64,000 bases of DNA from Peromyscus leucopus. Lineage: Eukaryota > Chordata > Mammalia > Rodentia > Cricetidae. Position 1 is the stretch's first letter; every line of letters starts with the position of its first letter. A program made the position numbers and the translations under genes. The stretch is from contig NC_051069.1 in assembly GCF_004664715.2 (NCBI RefSeq), positions 14,074,226 to 14,138,225 of the forward strand. The letters are read 5' to 3'. The notes beneath the pieces were generated by a model that made no database searches, was not told the origin of the DNA, and saw only the letters and a list, made by a program, of their open reading frames with translations. This document shows positions 1 through 11,639 of the stretch, piece after piece.

Positions 1-152
1 AGTTTTAGCCGTCCCTTCCTGTATTACCTCCCTACCCCTCCAATTTGCTTTTTTAAGTACTGGAGACAAATCCATACATTTCTAGTCCTCTCTATTTCTC
101 TTCCCTTTGCCCTCTCTTCCCCTCTCTCTTCACCTCCCCTCTCCCCTGGCCT

Positions 153-303
153 TAGTTTTTTGAGACAGAGTTTTTCTATATAACTGTTCTGACTGTCTTA
201 GAACTTGCTTTGTAGACCAGGCTGTCCTTGAACTCACAGAGATCTGCCTGCCTCTGCCTCCCTAGTGCTGGGATTAAAGGCATGTGCTACCAGCGCCTAG
301 CTG
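153..303 (-). repeat. B1 SINE, antisense
   Basis: Read on the minus strand this is a 7SL-derived B1. On the plus strand one sees tttttgagacag, then gctgtccttgaactcacaga and gtgctgggattaaaggcatg in the expected order. Confidence 0.85.
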
Positions 304-402
304 GTTTGGCTTGGTTTTTGAGACAAGATCTCATTGTAATAATCTTCCTGCCTCAGTTTCTGGGGTGCTAGGATATTGACATGTGCCACCATATCCATAT
401 CC
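304..402 (-). repeat. B1-like SINE fragment, antisense, degenerate
   Basis: It keeps gagacaagatctca, cttcctgcctcag and gtgccacca at B1 spacing but is strongly diverged. It is adjacent to a younger B1 insertion. Confidence 0.55.
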
Positions 403-417
403 TCTATCTATATTCTT

Positions 418-575
418 GTTTTTTTTTTTTTGTTTTTTTTGTTTTTTTTTGTTTTTTCGAGAATTTTCTGTGTAGCTTTCGCTTTCCTGAATCACTTGGT
501 AGCAGCTGCTCGAACTCACAAGATCCACTGCTCTGCTCCAAGTGCTGGGATTAAAGGCGTGAGCCACCAACGCCA
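418..575 (-). repeat. B1 SINE, antisense, with 15-bp target-site duplication
   Basis: T-rich head (the poly-A tail on the minus strand), then gtgtagctttcg, gctcgaactcaca and ctgggattaaaggcgtgagc. A perfect 15-bp direct repeat, tctatctatattctt, flanks it at 403-417 and 576-590, so both ends of the insertion are defined. Confidence 0.9.
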
Positions 576-647
576 TCTATCTATATTCTTAATAAGCTTT
601 ATTTTAAAATAGTTTTAGATTTATAGAAGAGCTACAAAGATAGTTGT

Positions 648-835
648 GGAGGGGTTTGATGATGGCTCAGTGATTAAGAGTACTTGCTGTGCACCCACAT
701 AATATGGGTAGCATAATGCCAGTAATGTGAAGACAGGAGAATCACTGAGGCTTGTTGGTTTCCAGCCTAGCCAAGAAAAAGGGAATCCCAGCCTTAAAGG
801 GGAGACTGGCTAAAAAGAATAGGCAGAGTGTGGAG
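648..835 (+). repeat. tRNA-derived SINE-like sequence (B2/B4 type), degenerate
   Basis: It opens with gatggctcagtgattaagag, the usual B2/B4 A-box region, followed by diverged sequence. The 3' limit is uncertain. Confidence 0.45.
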
Positions 836-2003
836 GAGGACATTGGGCACCCCCTTCTGACTTCTTCACATGCTCATAGGCCCTTGCACTGCAGGCACAT
901 AGAAGATAGCTACAGAGTGCCCAATTACCTTGCATCGCCTCTCTCATATTTGTGGCTGTTGGCCAATATTGGAACTTTTTATTATGAAGTCCATACTTCT
1001 ATTCAGGTCATTTTTGCTTCTGTTTAATGCCATTTTGTTTGTTTGTTTGTTTGGGGATCTACTACAAGTCACCATCCTCCTTGTTTTCGATGAACACCAG
1101 TGATTCCAACCCAGTTACAGGGCTAAGGTAGTGCTGTCAGGTCTCTTTACCATCAGGTTACTCGTTCCCCTTTTCCACATTGTATATTTTGCAAGAAACT
1201 AACTGTACACAGCTCGTGGAAATAAGATAGTAAAAATTCAAGAGACTGGGGGGGAAATGAAGCAGTTTTTCATATGCCATTCTGCAGAAAGGAATGCCAA
1301 CAAAGTAGCAAAGCAAAAATGGCTGGCGAGCTGATTTGGCACAAGACAGTGATTTTTTTTAAGTAGTAAGAAATTCCTGCCCTTTTCTACAGTAGGCTAG
1401 TAGGACTTTGCCCTGTTCCCGGATCCCCCATCGCACTGGTTTAAGACTCAAAGTCATTTACATAATTAAAATTTAGGGTTAGAGATTGCCCCCTTGTTCT
1501 GATCATAGGCTCAGTCATGTAGTAGACTTTGCAACTCTTGGCTCAGCTAGGGTAGAGAGGAACCTAGTGCTTCCTGCTTAATTTAAATTATGTGTGGTAT
1601 TTGCTTAACTTTTTATGCTTGTGAGGTCAACCATTTTTGCTTCTATTTAATATTGGTAATCTTTGTCTGTGTTATGTCTCCTATCCCCTCCCTGCAGCCT
1701 TGATGCTGGCTACAATTTTATCTTTTAGTTTGATTTTATTTTCTCTAATGTTTCTCCTTTGATTGTCACTAATTTCCTTTTTTACATAGGCATCTATGCT
1801 ATAAATTTCTAAGTCGTTTTTTGCATACCATGATTATTAATGAAGCTGTACTTTTAGCTTAATATAGTTAAAATGTTTTTAAAATTTTTTGTGACTTCTA
1901 TGATCCATGAGTTATCTAGATATGCATTTATCTTTAATTTTTAATGGTTTCCTTCTATGTTTGTGTTATTTCTAGCTTAACTCTGTGTGAGCATATATGA
2001 TCG

Positions 2004-2378
2004 TCTTAGTTAGGGCTTTATTGCTGTGAAGAGACACCATGACCAAGGCAACTCTTATAAAGGAAAACATTTAATTGGGGCTGGCTTAAAGTTTCAGAGG
2101 TCTAGTCCTTTATCGTCATGGTGGGAAGCATGGGGGCGTGCAGGAAGACGTGGTGCTAGAGAAGGAGTTGAGAGTTCTACATCTTGACTAAAGGCAGCAG
2201 ATGGAGACTGTGAGCCACACTGGGCATAGCTTGAGCATATGAGACCTCAAAGCCCATTCCCACAGTGACGCACTTCCTCCAACAAGGCCACACCTCCTTA
2301 TAGTGCCACTCCCTATGAGCTAAGCATTCAAACCCATGAGTCTATGGAGGACATTCCTATTTAAACCACTACAGTGAT
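2004..2378 (-). repeat. Rodent interspersed repeat, antisense, nested in the L1
   Basis: It begins tcttagttagggctttattg and continues with agacaccatgaccaaggcaa and aacaaggccacacctcctta, a repeat seen very often in rodent genomes. I am unsure of its family. A related copy in the opposite orientation is at 57045-57345. Confidence 0.6.
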
Positions 2379-2516
2379 ATATCTTCTTTTACATCAGTTA
2401 AACATATTTGTCTTGGTGAATTTACTTTAGGTTTTAAAAAACAATGTGTTTTCTATTGTTGAATGGAAGTTTAGAAGTGTCAGATCAAATTGATGAATAA
2501 TGTTCAGGTCATCTTT

Positions 2517-2704
2517 TTAAAAATAATTTGTTATTTCATCTGCATTGGTGTTTTGCCTGCATGTATGTCTGTGTGAGGATGTTGAATCCCCTGGAACTTG
2601 ACTCACAGACAGTTATAAGCTGCCATGTGGGTGCTAGGAATTGAACCCTGGTCCTCTGGAAGAGCAGCCAGTGCTCTTAACTGCTGAGCCATCTCTCCAG
2701 CCCC
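2517..2704 (-). repeat. B3/B2-type SINE, antisense, with 16-bp target-site duplication
   Basis: It ends with gctgagccatctctccagcc, the antisense B2/B3 head. Perfect 16-bp repeats, tgttcaggtcatcttt, flank it at 2501-2516 and 2705-2720. It interrupts the antisense L1. Confidence 0.88.
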
Positions 2705-3035
2705 TGTTCAGGTCATCTTTACTAATTTTCTTCCTTCTTGATCAGTTACTAGTAGATGGATGCTCACATTCTCTATATATTATTGAATTTCGCCTATTTT
2801 TTCTTATTTATGCTGGGTTTTGCCCTGTAACTTTGGTACTCTTGTGGTGTGCATACATGTTTAAGATTATGTCCCCTTGAAAAATTCATGGATTTATTAA
2901 TATGGAATGCTGTTTTCTATCTCTGGGTAAGTGTTCTTGTTCTGAAGTCTGCTTTTTAAAAAGTTATTATATTTAATCATTATACTAGTATAATAAACCT
3001 GTGGCCTATTTTTTAAAAAAATTATTTTTGTTTTA

Positions 3036-3110
3036 TAGTTCTGGGGATCAAACCCACTGCATTGAGCATGTTAAATAAGCACTGTGGTATTGACCTCCAT
3101 CCTCTTGTCC
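3036..3110 (-). repeat. ID-like SINE fragment, antisense
   Basis: It shows ctggggatcaaacccactgc and a diverged remainder in the order of an antisense ID element. Confidence 0.45.
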
Positions 3111-3157
3111 AGTGCCAGTTTGTTATTTGTTAATCTAATATTTGCCTCGTTTTTCTC

Positions 3158-3323
3158 TTTCTTTTTTTTTGGATTGATTTTTCGAGACAGGGTTTCTTTG
3201 TGTAGCTTTGCACCTTTCCTGGAACTCACTTGGTAGTCCAGGCTGGCCTCGAACTCACAGAGATCTGCCTGCCTCTGCCTCCCAAGTGCTGGGATTAAAG
3301 GTGTGTGCCACCACCACCCAGCT
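3158..3323 (-). repeat. B1 SINE, antisense
   Basis: T-rich head, cgagacagggtttctttgtg, ggctggcctcgaactcacag and gtgctgggattaaaggtgtg in order. Confidence 0.9.
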
Positions 3324-3431
3324 CATTTGTCCATTTTTATATCATTCTATGCATGATGGATCATCCCAATACATTTTTACTATTAATGTTTTAAAGAGAC
3401 AGTTACAATTTTATATTAGTTAAGAATAAAA

Positions 3432-3545
3432 GTAAGCCAGATGTGGTGACATATACTGGTAATCCCAGTACTTGAGAGACTAAGGCAGAAGGATTATGAG
3501 TTGGAGGGCAGCCTTGGTTGTATGATGGGATCTGTCTCAAAAACC
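3432..3545 (+). repeat. B1-like SINE, sense, degenerate
   Basis: It follows the B1 plan (agccagatgtggtgacatat, aatcccagtacttgagag, gggatctgtctcaaaaacc) with many changes. Confidence 0.6.
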
Positions 3546-5100
3546 AAAGATGAGTTGGAGGGAAGGAGGTTTACGGTTTGGATTGACAACTTTTCGCTTG
3601 CATGAGCAAAAGGAGGACACATTCTCTGGCTTAGGTGTTCCAAGGATACTTTTCCGTGTAATTTGGATATAGGTTTTCTCTGTTCTTTTGTTTCCACCAA
3701 TCCTAACCTCACTCCCTCTCCCTGTCCTTCCCTCCCTCCCCATGAGTAAACAGTGTGACTACTGTTCCTCTGTGTATATACTCTAAGAACTGAGCTTAAA
3801 CTTGCTAGGGAAACTTGTTCATGCTTACACATCTAGTGTATCCATTGAAGCTGGGATATGACTCTTACCTGTCTGGATTGCAGGGGAACAGCTGCACTTA
3901 AACACTGTATCATACTGTGGACATCCAGCTTCTGCCTCAAACTTAGTTAAGTTCATGTCCTCATTCATCTTGCACATTATCACTGAAGTTGTTTTGCTTT
4001 GTTAAGATGCCCCCCTTTTGTCAGGATCAAATCCTGTATGTCTGTCAAAGCCCAATTCTAAATGCCATTTTAGCTGCCAGTGCTCTTGGCTTCCAGCAGA
4101 AAGGAAATACCTAATGTCTTTGAATGTTTATTTGATCTACGTTCTGTATTATGCATGACATGGTCATTTGATGTGCACAGTTCTTTTCTATTAATCTGCA
4201 AGAAAAGGATTTGTGTCCACTGTTTGTATCACTTACGTCATAGAGCTTTGTTGGCATTGCTGAACAGGTACCATTTCAATAAATATCCATAGTCAGTGAG
4301 TGCATTTATTTAGTATAATTTCTGCTCTTAATTTGTAAATGTACTCTCTTAAATCAGTTTCCACATCAGAGTTGTTGACTCATTAATTGTATGGATTTTA
4401 TTGAAATATGATAAAGGATCTTGAACACACCTGTCTTAATCCTGCCTTGAGGATTAACATTTGAATGTTGAAGACATGAAAAATGGTTTTAAAATTAGAT
4501 AAGCCTTTCTTATTACACTGGCATCAGTAAGGCTATTTGAATATGCATGAAAATTTTGAGGATATTTGGGAGTCATTTGCACTATAGACATTTTGCTATT
4601 TCTCTTTCTAATAGGGAAATGATTCTCAAGCTGGAAGTAGGTGTCAGATCTATCATTGTTTCTGTCATACAAACCTTGAATAAATGACACACCTTTCTGG
4701 GTTTTTTTTGGGGAGGTTACGAGATAACATAACTTTCAGTTTTAAAATTCATATTAGATTTTTCACAAGACAATTTGATGTATCTTTCTTTCAAATAATA
4801 TATAACATAGAAGTGTGTGCGGTTTTAAATAAGCCCTATTCTTCAAAGCATTGGATTCTTGAAAATTGTTAATATGACTTTTTCTACCTGAAAATCAGAA
4901 TGTTAGAATTAATAAAATTTCCTTATGTGAGCTTTGTTGAAAAAATTATTCTTGTCCTGAGAGATATTTATAAATTATACTGTGACAATGAAGATGCTAA
5001 TTCCTAGTCACTATTATTACACAGCATTATTCCTTTGCTTTAATTTTCTTTGCCTCATTATCATATTTAAAATTTGGGAATAGTGTAGATGTAATTCTAA

Positions 5101-5550
5101 ACGGTCTTATTAATTAAGACACACAGAGCCAAATAAAGAGTTAAAAGCCCACAGATCAAGCAGCAGCCAAGTGCTAAGACCACCTTATCTTACCACTCAC
5201 TGCCGTCCTTCCCCTCAGAGAGAGACCTTCTTCCTGTGTCCTGTCTTTTTATTGCCTTTCTATTCTGCCTTCTCATTGGTTCTAAACCCAACCACATGAC
5301 TTCCTTGTCACTGTCTGTCAGTACAGACCTCCAGGTCTCTGTGGTTCCTGCTGAGATTAAAGGTTTGGGTTACCACTTGACTATGTCCTTGAACAGACAG
5401 AGATTCTGACTTCCATGTGATCAGGTTAAGGGCGTGTGCCACCACCGCCAGACTTTTGCTATGGCTTGCTCTTAGCTCTGATCCCTAGGCAACTTTAATT
5501 ATTAAGATACAAATAAAATCACATTTCAACACAAATAAAATATCACCATA
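5101..5550 (+). repeat. LTR-like dispersed repeat of cricetid type (copy 1)
   Basis: It runs from acggtcttattaattaag to aataaaatatcaccatag and includes tctcattggttctaaaccca and two short B1-like stretches. I recall very similar sequences from hamster-type genomes but cannot name the family with certainty. No coding part is present. Confidence 0.45.
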
Positions 5551-6313
5551 GAATAGTAATGAATTTTATCTAAAAAAAAAAATCTGTGTCATTTTTTTAT
5601 GCATCTCACTACCAAGCTGTGAAACTTGTTGAATACGTTGAGAGACACTATTGGAAGTACTGCATATAGCCTGAAGTCATAACAACCTCACACTTGTCAG
5701 TGACTCCATTATGTGACGAATTACTCTCAGGAGCAAATGATATGTGGCTTTTCTCTTCTTCCATGGTTGCTTTTATTTTAAATAAAGTGCTTGACCAATA
5801 GCCTAGTAACAGTTGTTTCCCTGACTGAATGTGAATGCTTCTTCTGAGTATCTTTCATTTATTGGAGTCATTGTTTTATTGGATTCTAGTTGTTCTGTGC
5901 TTCTCAAAAGTTTATTGTTTTTTTTTTAAATTGCTTCCTTTCAGCTGTTTGCTATAGGGGAAATGAACTGTTCTATCATTAATTTTAGAATGGCATCTCT
6001 AACAATTTGATTGGTTTTCCAATGGCACTTATAAAAACAGCTTATCTCTACCCTGCTGGTATTGTAAAGACATTGCCTGATAGATACAATCTGAAATGAT
6101 AGGGTGTCTTTTAAGTTTTTGTTAGAATATGGTGCCATGTTTACCAACAGGACAGCCCTACTGACTTTATTCTTAAAGTGGTGGTGCTCTTTAGCCAAAC
6201 CATTCCTACACTCATTTCCAAGAACCTGGATGTGATTTAGAATGTTTTCTGTAACCATAGAAACTAGCCTGAACTACATTCCAAGACCCTGCCATTGTTA
6301 AGACAATACATTC

Positions 6314-6489
6314 GGGGCTGGAGAGATGGCTCAGAGGTTAAGAGTACTGACTGCTCTTCCAGAGGACCCAGGTTCAATTCCCACCACCCACAAGGCAGCT
6401 CACAATGGTCTGTAATGCCAAGATCTAACACTCTTACACCAACATATGTACAGGCAAAACACCAATGCACATAAATAATTTAAAAAAGA
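6314..6489 (+). repeat. B2 SINE, sense
   Basis: It starts ggggctggagagatggctca (tRNA-derived head), with caggttcaattcccacca (B-box region) and an A-rich tail. Flanks carry aatacattc and aatgcattc, a likely target duplication with one change. Confidence 0.88.
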
Positions 6490-6736
6490 ATGCATTCATC
6501 TCTTTGCTTACTGACTGAGCATAGTGTGATCACTGTCCTACTGATGCAGCTGGTATTGGTCACTTCCTGCCACAATTCCCTGCATGAGGTCCTTCAGGAG
6601 CCTAAATGAATCCTTTTTCCTATAGTTGCTTTTGACGGGTATTTTTCTCACAGCAACAAGAAAGGTCCCCAAAATACTAGGCAAGTGTTCTACAATTTGC
6701 AGTTGATTTTTGTCCTCAACTTAGGTGACTTTGTTT

Positions 6737-6862
6737 GTTGTATTTTGAGGCAGGGTCTCCCTGTGTAGGTGCCCAGGGTAGTTTGGAACCCATGTTCCCC
6801 TGTCTCACTTCCTAAGTGCTAACTTATAGGCGTGTGCTACCATAGCCACTGATCAACACCCC
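6737..6862 (-). repeat. B1-like SINE, antisense, degenerate
   Basis: It shows ttgaggcagggtctccctg and ataggcgtgtgctaccat at B1 spacing. Confidence 0.6.
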
Positions 6863-7552
6863 CATGTTTGTGTGTCTCTTTTTGATTTGTAATTATCCTC
6901 TTTTATTTTTATGAATATAAAATCAAGCACTAGCATCAAGAAATTAATAACATCATTTATCAAGCAAAATGTTAAAGTTTGGCAGTGTTGAATATATTTC
7001 TTCTCTCACCTTTCCTTGAATGATACAAACTATTCTGGAAGCCTATCCTTGTGTTTGTTGTACTTAATTATAAATCATGGTTGTGCCATGAACCAGCACC
7101 TTTTAGTATGGTATTATTTGAAAGAAATTACTTAATAATTTTTGCAGTGTTTTTAAAGCACATACAACTATAACAGAATAGTTAGTTCTGGCCTTTTTTT
7201 CTGCATTAAACAACCGGAAAACTGAACAAAGAAATATTTTAAACACTTGCAAAGCATTCCAGGATCATGACTACTAAGATTAGGGAAACCAGTGAAGTGA
7301 GCCCCATCTATTTGCCTGAAGTGACTTCCTGCTACCTGGGTAGGTGAGGGCACCCTTACCTATGAGAGCTGGGAGCAGACCACTTAGCAAGGTCTGAGAG
7401 GTAGATGGAAGGGTTGGGTTTAGAAAGATAGTTATAATTTATAGAGCAGGCTACTGGAGAGAAACGTGCAGGAAAGAAGATCAAGAAGGTTGTAGGGAAT
7501 TCATTCCCTTTGAGTCTTTTGGATACCATGTTACATTTGTGTTTTGTAGGTA

Positions 7553-7914
7553 GAAGTTTCTGTCCCACCAGCCAGGACCACACAGAGACTTATATTAAAT
7601 TATAAATGCTTGAATGATAAGCTTAGGCTTGTTACTAGCTAGCTCTTACAACTTAAGTTAACCGATATGATTATTAATTCACGTGCTGCCATGTGGCTCA
7701 TGGCTTGTTACCTCATTTTCTTCACATCTTACTTCCTCTGCATCTCACTGGTGACCCCACCCTTCTTCCCTGTGTTCTTTTTCTCTTTTGACAAGTCCCA
7801 CCTAACCTTTTCTGGCCTCGCTATTGGCCATTAGCTCTTTATTTAAAGCAATGAGAGCAACAGATCTTCACAGTGTACAAAACAAAAACAAAAAACAAAA
7901 ACCTATTCCATAAC
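7553..7914 (+). repeat. LTR-like dispersed repeat (copy 2)
   Basis: It shares with 13447-13780, in the same order and strand: an accacacagagactta block, aattataaatgct, a gcttgtt..gctagct block, a ctcttta..atgagag block and a cttcaca end. No protein-coding part is seen. Confidence 0.5.
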
Positions 7915-8509
7915 AATGTTCTGTCTTTCTCTTTCAATTTGACTTTTGATCTGTCATATCTTCAACATTTCAGCAAAGTTTTGTCAAAGTATAGTGTTCT
8001 CTGAATGTGCTTATCTTATGATTACATTGATGTGATTTTTTTTTTTTTCCTTAAGAAAGACAAATGAGAAGTGACCTTGCAGTACTTCTGTGTCAGGGAT
8101 TCATGATCCCTATCAGTGCTTGGTGTTTGGTGATGTTAACCTTGGTGGTGTGATTTAGGTGTTCTCCTCCATTCTTAATTCTTCTGTAGTCACCTGTAAG
8201 CCCAGATCACCTCCGATTTCCTGAGTATAAATGTTCTGGAGGATTTTGAGGTCTCATAGCTCCTTTTACAGACTTCCATGTACTTTCTCTTATCCATGTC
8301 ATCTCTGCTTCCAGATGTACTGACAGTTCCTCAAGGTCTACTGATTTGTGTCTTGTCAGTCTGCCCTTTTGAAGTACTTAGCACCCCAGAATTTCTTCCA
8401 TTAAATTTACTTTTATCTGCCTTATTTCTTAACACATTTTGATTTAATACTTTTCTGTTTAATACAAAGATGAGGTTATGCTGTCCTGTTTATTATTTGG
8501 GAGTAAGTT

Positions 8510-8632
8510 GAGTGTGGTGATGCATGGAGGCAGATGCAGGCTTATCTCTTGAGTTCAAATTCCAGGACAACTAGAGCAACAGAGAGAAAACCTGTCTTGA
8601 AACAAATGAACGAACAAACAAACAAAAGAGTT
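8510..8632 (+). repeat. B1-like SINE, sense, partly deleted
   Basis: It shows gtgtggtgatgcatggaggc, where the usual auto-sorted 'ctttaatcccagca' part is missing, then agagaaaacctgtcttgaa and an A-rich tail with an AAAC repeat. Confidence 0.6.
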
Positions 8633-9040
8633 CACAGAAATACATTTAGCTTACATTCTAAAATTTAAACCCAAATAGTCTTTCAGAAGATTAGCTTTCA
8701 TCATTTTCAGACTTTCAAATGCATAAACCTTTGGCTCAGCTTTTCTGTTTCTGGGAGTGCACATCAGAAATATTTACATATGTACATAAAAATACATGTA
8801 TAGGAAAGTTTAAATGAAGTATTGCTGGTAATAGCTATGAATAAGTTAATAAAAACACCTATGTAAAAAAATGATAAAAGTGATTAAATTTTGATTTTTA
8901 TGCTTGGAAATACTTTGTAGCAATTGGGACTATTGAAATTGTTTTAATACAAATGTGAGAGTTGTATAAAAGTTTGCAAAGCAACTTGTTTGGCATCATT
9001 CCATGTCCGTATTTATATGTAAACATGTAAGATCATCTGT

Positions 9041-9230
9041 TTTAATCAGCTTTCCATTGCTGTGATAGAATACCTTTGGTAAATTACTTGAAAAAAGGAA
9101 AATTTTGTCTGTGCTCTTGCTTGAGGAGTTTCAGTCCACAGTCATTTAGCTCTTGCTTTGGGCTTATGGCAGTGAGGTATGTCATAGGGAGAGTGTAGCA
9201 GAGCTTGTTCACCTCTTGATTCCTGAGAAG
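9041..9230 (-). repeat. Rodent interspersed repeat, antisense, diverged
   Basis: It opens tttaatcagctttccattg followed by ctgtgatagaatacc, matching the head of the copy at 2004 with substitutions. The 3' limit is unclear. Confidence 0.4.
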
Positions 9231-10265
9231 TTGAGAGGGAGACAGGGAAGTAGTTTAAGTGAAGGAAGAAAGGGAATCCCAGAAATATTTCAGAAGATAT
9301 GATGATACTATCTGCATTCTACTAGAAATATTATCTTGGATATCTAGAAAGTGAGGGGATCCCTACAGGTGTCAGGCAGGGAAGCAAATTTGTAAAGAGA
9401 TAAGAACGAAAACCTGTTGCAGATTGACTTCATCAACCCTGGATCATTTAGGGAGTCTAATGCCAGGTGGTTCACTGTCAGCATATTTAAAACACTGTAT
9501 AATCTGGGGAAAGGTTTCCAGGCAACAGTCAGTCCAGTTCCAGTGCACAATAAAGCTTAAGGTGTGACTACATAGAAACTCCTTTACAAAGTACACATGA
9601 CCGTGAGAACGGCTTTTATAGTTAAAAGCCTAGAATCTAGTGTAGTCTCTAATGGATAGCACAGAGGTCAGCAGGCCATAAAGTACATGTAACATCTCCC
9701 CTAAGGATGGGTAATAGTCTAGAGAGGGAAGAGTCTGGAATAATCATTCTAGGGAATTTGGGTGAGGTTACCTCTATAGCAAAACATGGGTGAAGTCTGC
9801 CTCCACAGATAGCAAAAGGGTCACCAGGTCATTAACATAATCCATTCTCAGCTTTCTGGATGGAATTAAGGTATTTGATTTTATCTCTTCCATCAAGGAG
9901 ACAACCCTGCGTGATTAATATTCCTGGTTCTCTTAGTGCTTCTCTGGAATACAAGGCCCTTGTGTACTCTACAGGAAAGGAAAATGTTAGTCCTTTTACT
10001 TTGCACACTTCTGCTTGTTGTAAGTTATTTTTCTAATGAGCTTACTGCATTTATTAAAATTAAAAGCATGAAATGGACTGCTTACCAGGATTGAATAACC
10101 AGAGAAGTTTTTAGGCAGAGAGGCTCTTTGTAGTACAGGATCTTGTCTAGTATTTAATCTAGGATGCCTGAAACTGATTACTGTCTAGGGGTAAAAGATT
10201 TCATGATTAAGATTTAGAAGTGTTACATTAGCACAAATAGGATTTTTCTCCTGTAGAATTGCTTG

Positions 10266-10379
10266 CTCTCTCCCTCTTTCCCCTTCCTTCTTCCCCTCCT
10301 CCCTCTTCCCCCTTCTCTCTTCCCTCCTTCTCTCTTCCTCTCTTCCTCTCTCTCTCTCTTTCTTCCTTTTCCTTCTTTC
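10266..10379 (+). repeat. Pure polypyrimidine tract, 114 nt
   Basis: Every base from 10266 to 10379 is C or T, mostly TTCC and TCTC units. The opposite strand is pure purine. Such mirror-like tracts can form triplex DNA under supercoiling. Confidence 0.9.
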
Positions 10380-10904
10380 ATACCTGCTGACATTTCACAC
10401 ATGTGATGCTGTGTTGAACTGTACCTTTGTTGACACTCCAGCTATCATGCATCATGTAGATCCCACCCAATTCTAGGCAAAGTTACCATGAGCATCCCTG
10501 GGACTTACCAGTAAAATAGAGTTCTTTTCAGGAGGAAATAAAAGGCTACAGAGAAAGAGCCTTTCCTTTTGAAGGAATTTAGAAATTAAAGACAAAAACA
10601 AAAAATCATATTTTGCATTCCACAATGAAAATTTAAATGTGCCTACTCACAGCTCACTTCATTAATTTAAGTAGGTGTCAAATTAGAATAATTGGATCTT
10701 CTTAACCAAGGGCAACATGCCCAGCATAGAATTTATGACTTCCACCTTCAGAAACAGCTTCAGGTATGTGTACTATGTTAGTCAAGTGAAGCTGTCAGTC
10801 CCAGACTGGCCTGTGTCTGTTGCTCTAGATGTGAAAGCATTTTGAACTAAGAAGCTGAAAGGGTCATTTTTGTGCAGGGAGCCAGGAAGATCATACAGCA
10901 ATGC

Positions 10905-10988
10905 CTACTAGGCTGGACTCCAGGGATTAAACCCAGGTCATCAGGCTTTGCAGCAAGTATCTTTACCAGTGAGTCTTCTTACCAGCCC
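10905..10988 (-). repeat. tRNA-derived SINE fragment, antisense
   Basis: It shows ccagggattaaacccaggtc and a tail ending ttcttaccagccca, the order of an antisense B2/ID-type head. Confidence 0.5.
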
Positions 10989-11132
10989 ACTTACACATTC
11001 TAAAAAAAAGATTGATTTATTCTTTTTAAGAAACTGCCAATAAAATTCTATTTACATTTCTTACTTTTATATACAATATAAAAATCCACTAATAGAATTA
11101 AGTAAGTAAATAAGATTCAATATCATTGTCCT

Positions 11133-11295
11133 AGTTAGGGTTGCTATTGCTGTGATGAAACACCATGACCAAAGCAACTTGGGAAGGAAAGGGTTTGTTC
11201 CAGCTTAAATTTCCAAATAACAGTTCATCACCGAGGGAAGTCAGGGTAGGAACTCCTCTTCATTTCCTGCTCAGCCTATGTCTGTAGTAGAAGCA
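11133..11295 (-). repeat. Rodent interspersed repeat, antisense
   Basis: It begins tcctagttagggttgctatt and continues gaaacaccatgaccaaagca and gaaagggtttgttccagctt, a recurrent rodent repeat related to the one at 2004. I do not assign the family. Confidence 0.55.
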
Positions 11296-11309
11296 TAGAC
11301 ACTCACTTG

Positions 11310-11560
11310 AGACTTCTGTTATTGCTATTTAAAGTCCTTTTTCTTGTAAGGACTACATTAGCTTTAGCTCATAAGTTTTTGAACAGTGTGTTTTGTTTTT
11401 ATCCAGTTGATAGTATTTGAAAATCCTTGAGATTTTTCTTTCTTTTTCCTTCCTTTTTTTTTTTTTTTTTGACCCTGGAGTTGTTTGGCAGCATGTTGTT
11501 TGTTGGTTAATTTCCAGATATTTGGGTTTTTCTTGGATTTCCTCGAATTCTATCTTGTTT
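11310..11560 (-). mobile_element. Old L1 fragment, antisense
   Basis: It shows cattagctttagctcataagt, tggagttgtttggcagcatg and ttaatttccagatatttggg in the order of antisense L1 ORF2. A T run interrupts it at 11454-11470. Confidence 0.6.
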
Positions 11561-11639
11561 TGTGTCTTGTGCTTTGGGACTCTTTTGTCAGATTCATATG
11601 CATTTATACTTATGTTATACTTATGAAGAAGAAATATAT

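Larger units (their letters stand above)
1610..3010 (-). mobile_element. Old L1 (LINE) ORF2-region fragment, antisense, with two nested insertions
   Basis: The plus strand follows the antisense pattern of mammalian L1 ORF2 in order: ctataaatttctaagtcg, tgacttctatgatccatgag, gtcttggtgaatttac, tgttttctattgttgaatgg and tctgaagtctgctttt. It is interrupted by the repeats at 2004-2378 and 2517-2704 and carries many stops. The outer limits are approximate. Confidence 0.65.

Noticed and set aside
331..576. Open frames over the B1 cluster, and similar ones at 3208, 22545, 29936, 50133 and 54150
   Set aside because: They translate recognisable B1 sequence, often antisense, and have no family similarity. 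They are repeat shadows, not genes.
5941..6258. 105-codon open frame on the minus strand
   Set aside because: No recognisable domain, no splice or promoter context, and of a length expected by chance in AT-rich intron.
6314..6489. tRNA-like A and B boxes in B2, B3 and ID elements (also 25369 and others)
   Set aside because: These are tRNA-derived SINE heads. They lack an intact cloverleaf and a mature tRNA end, so they are not listed as tRNA genes.
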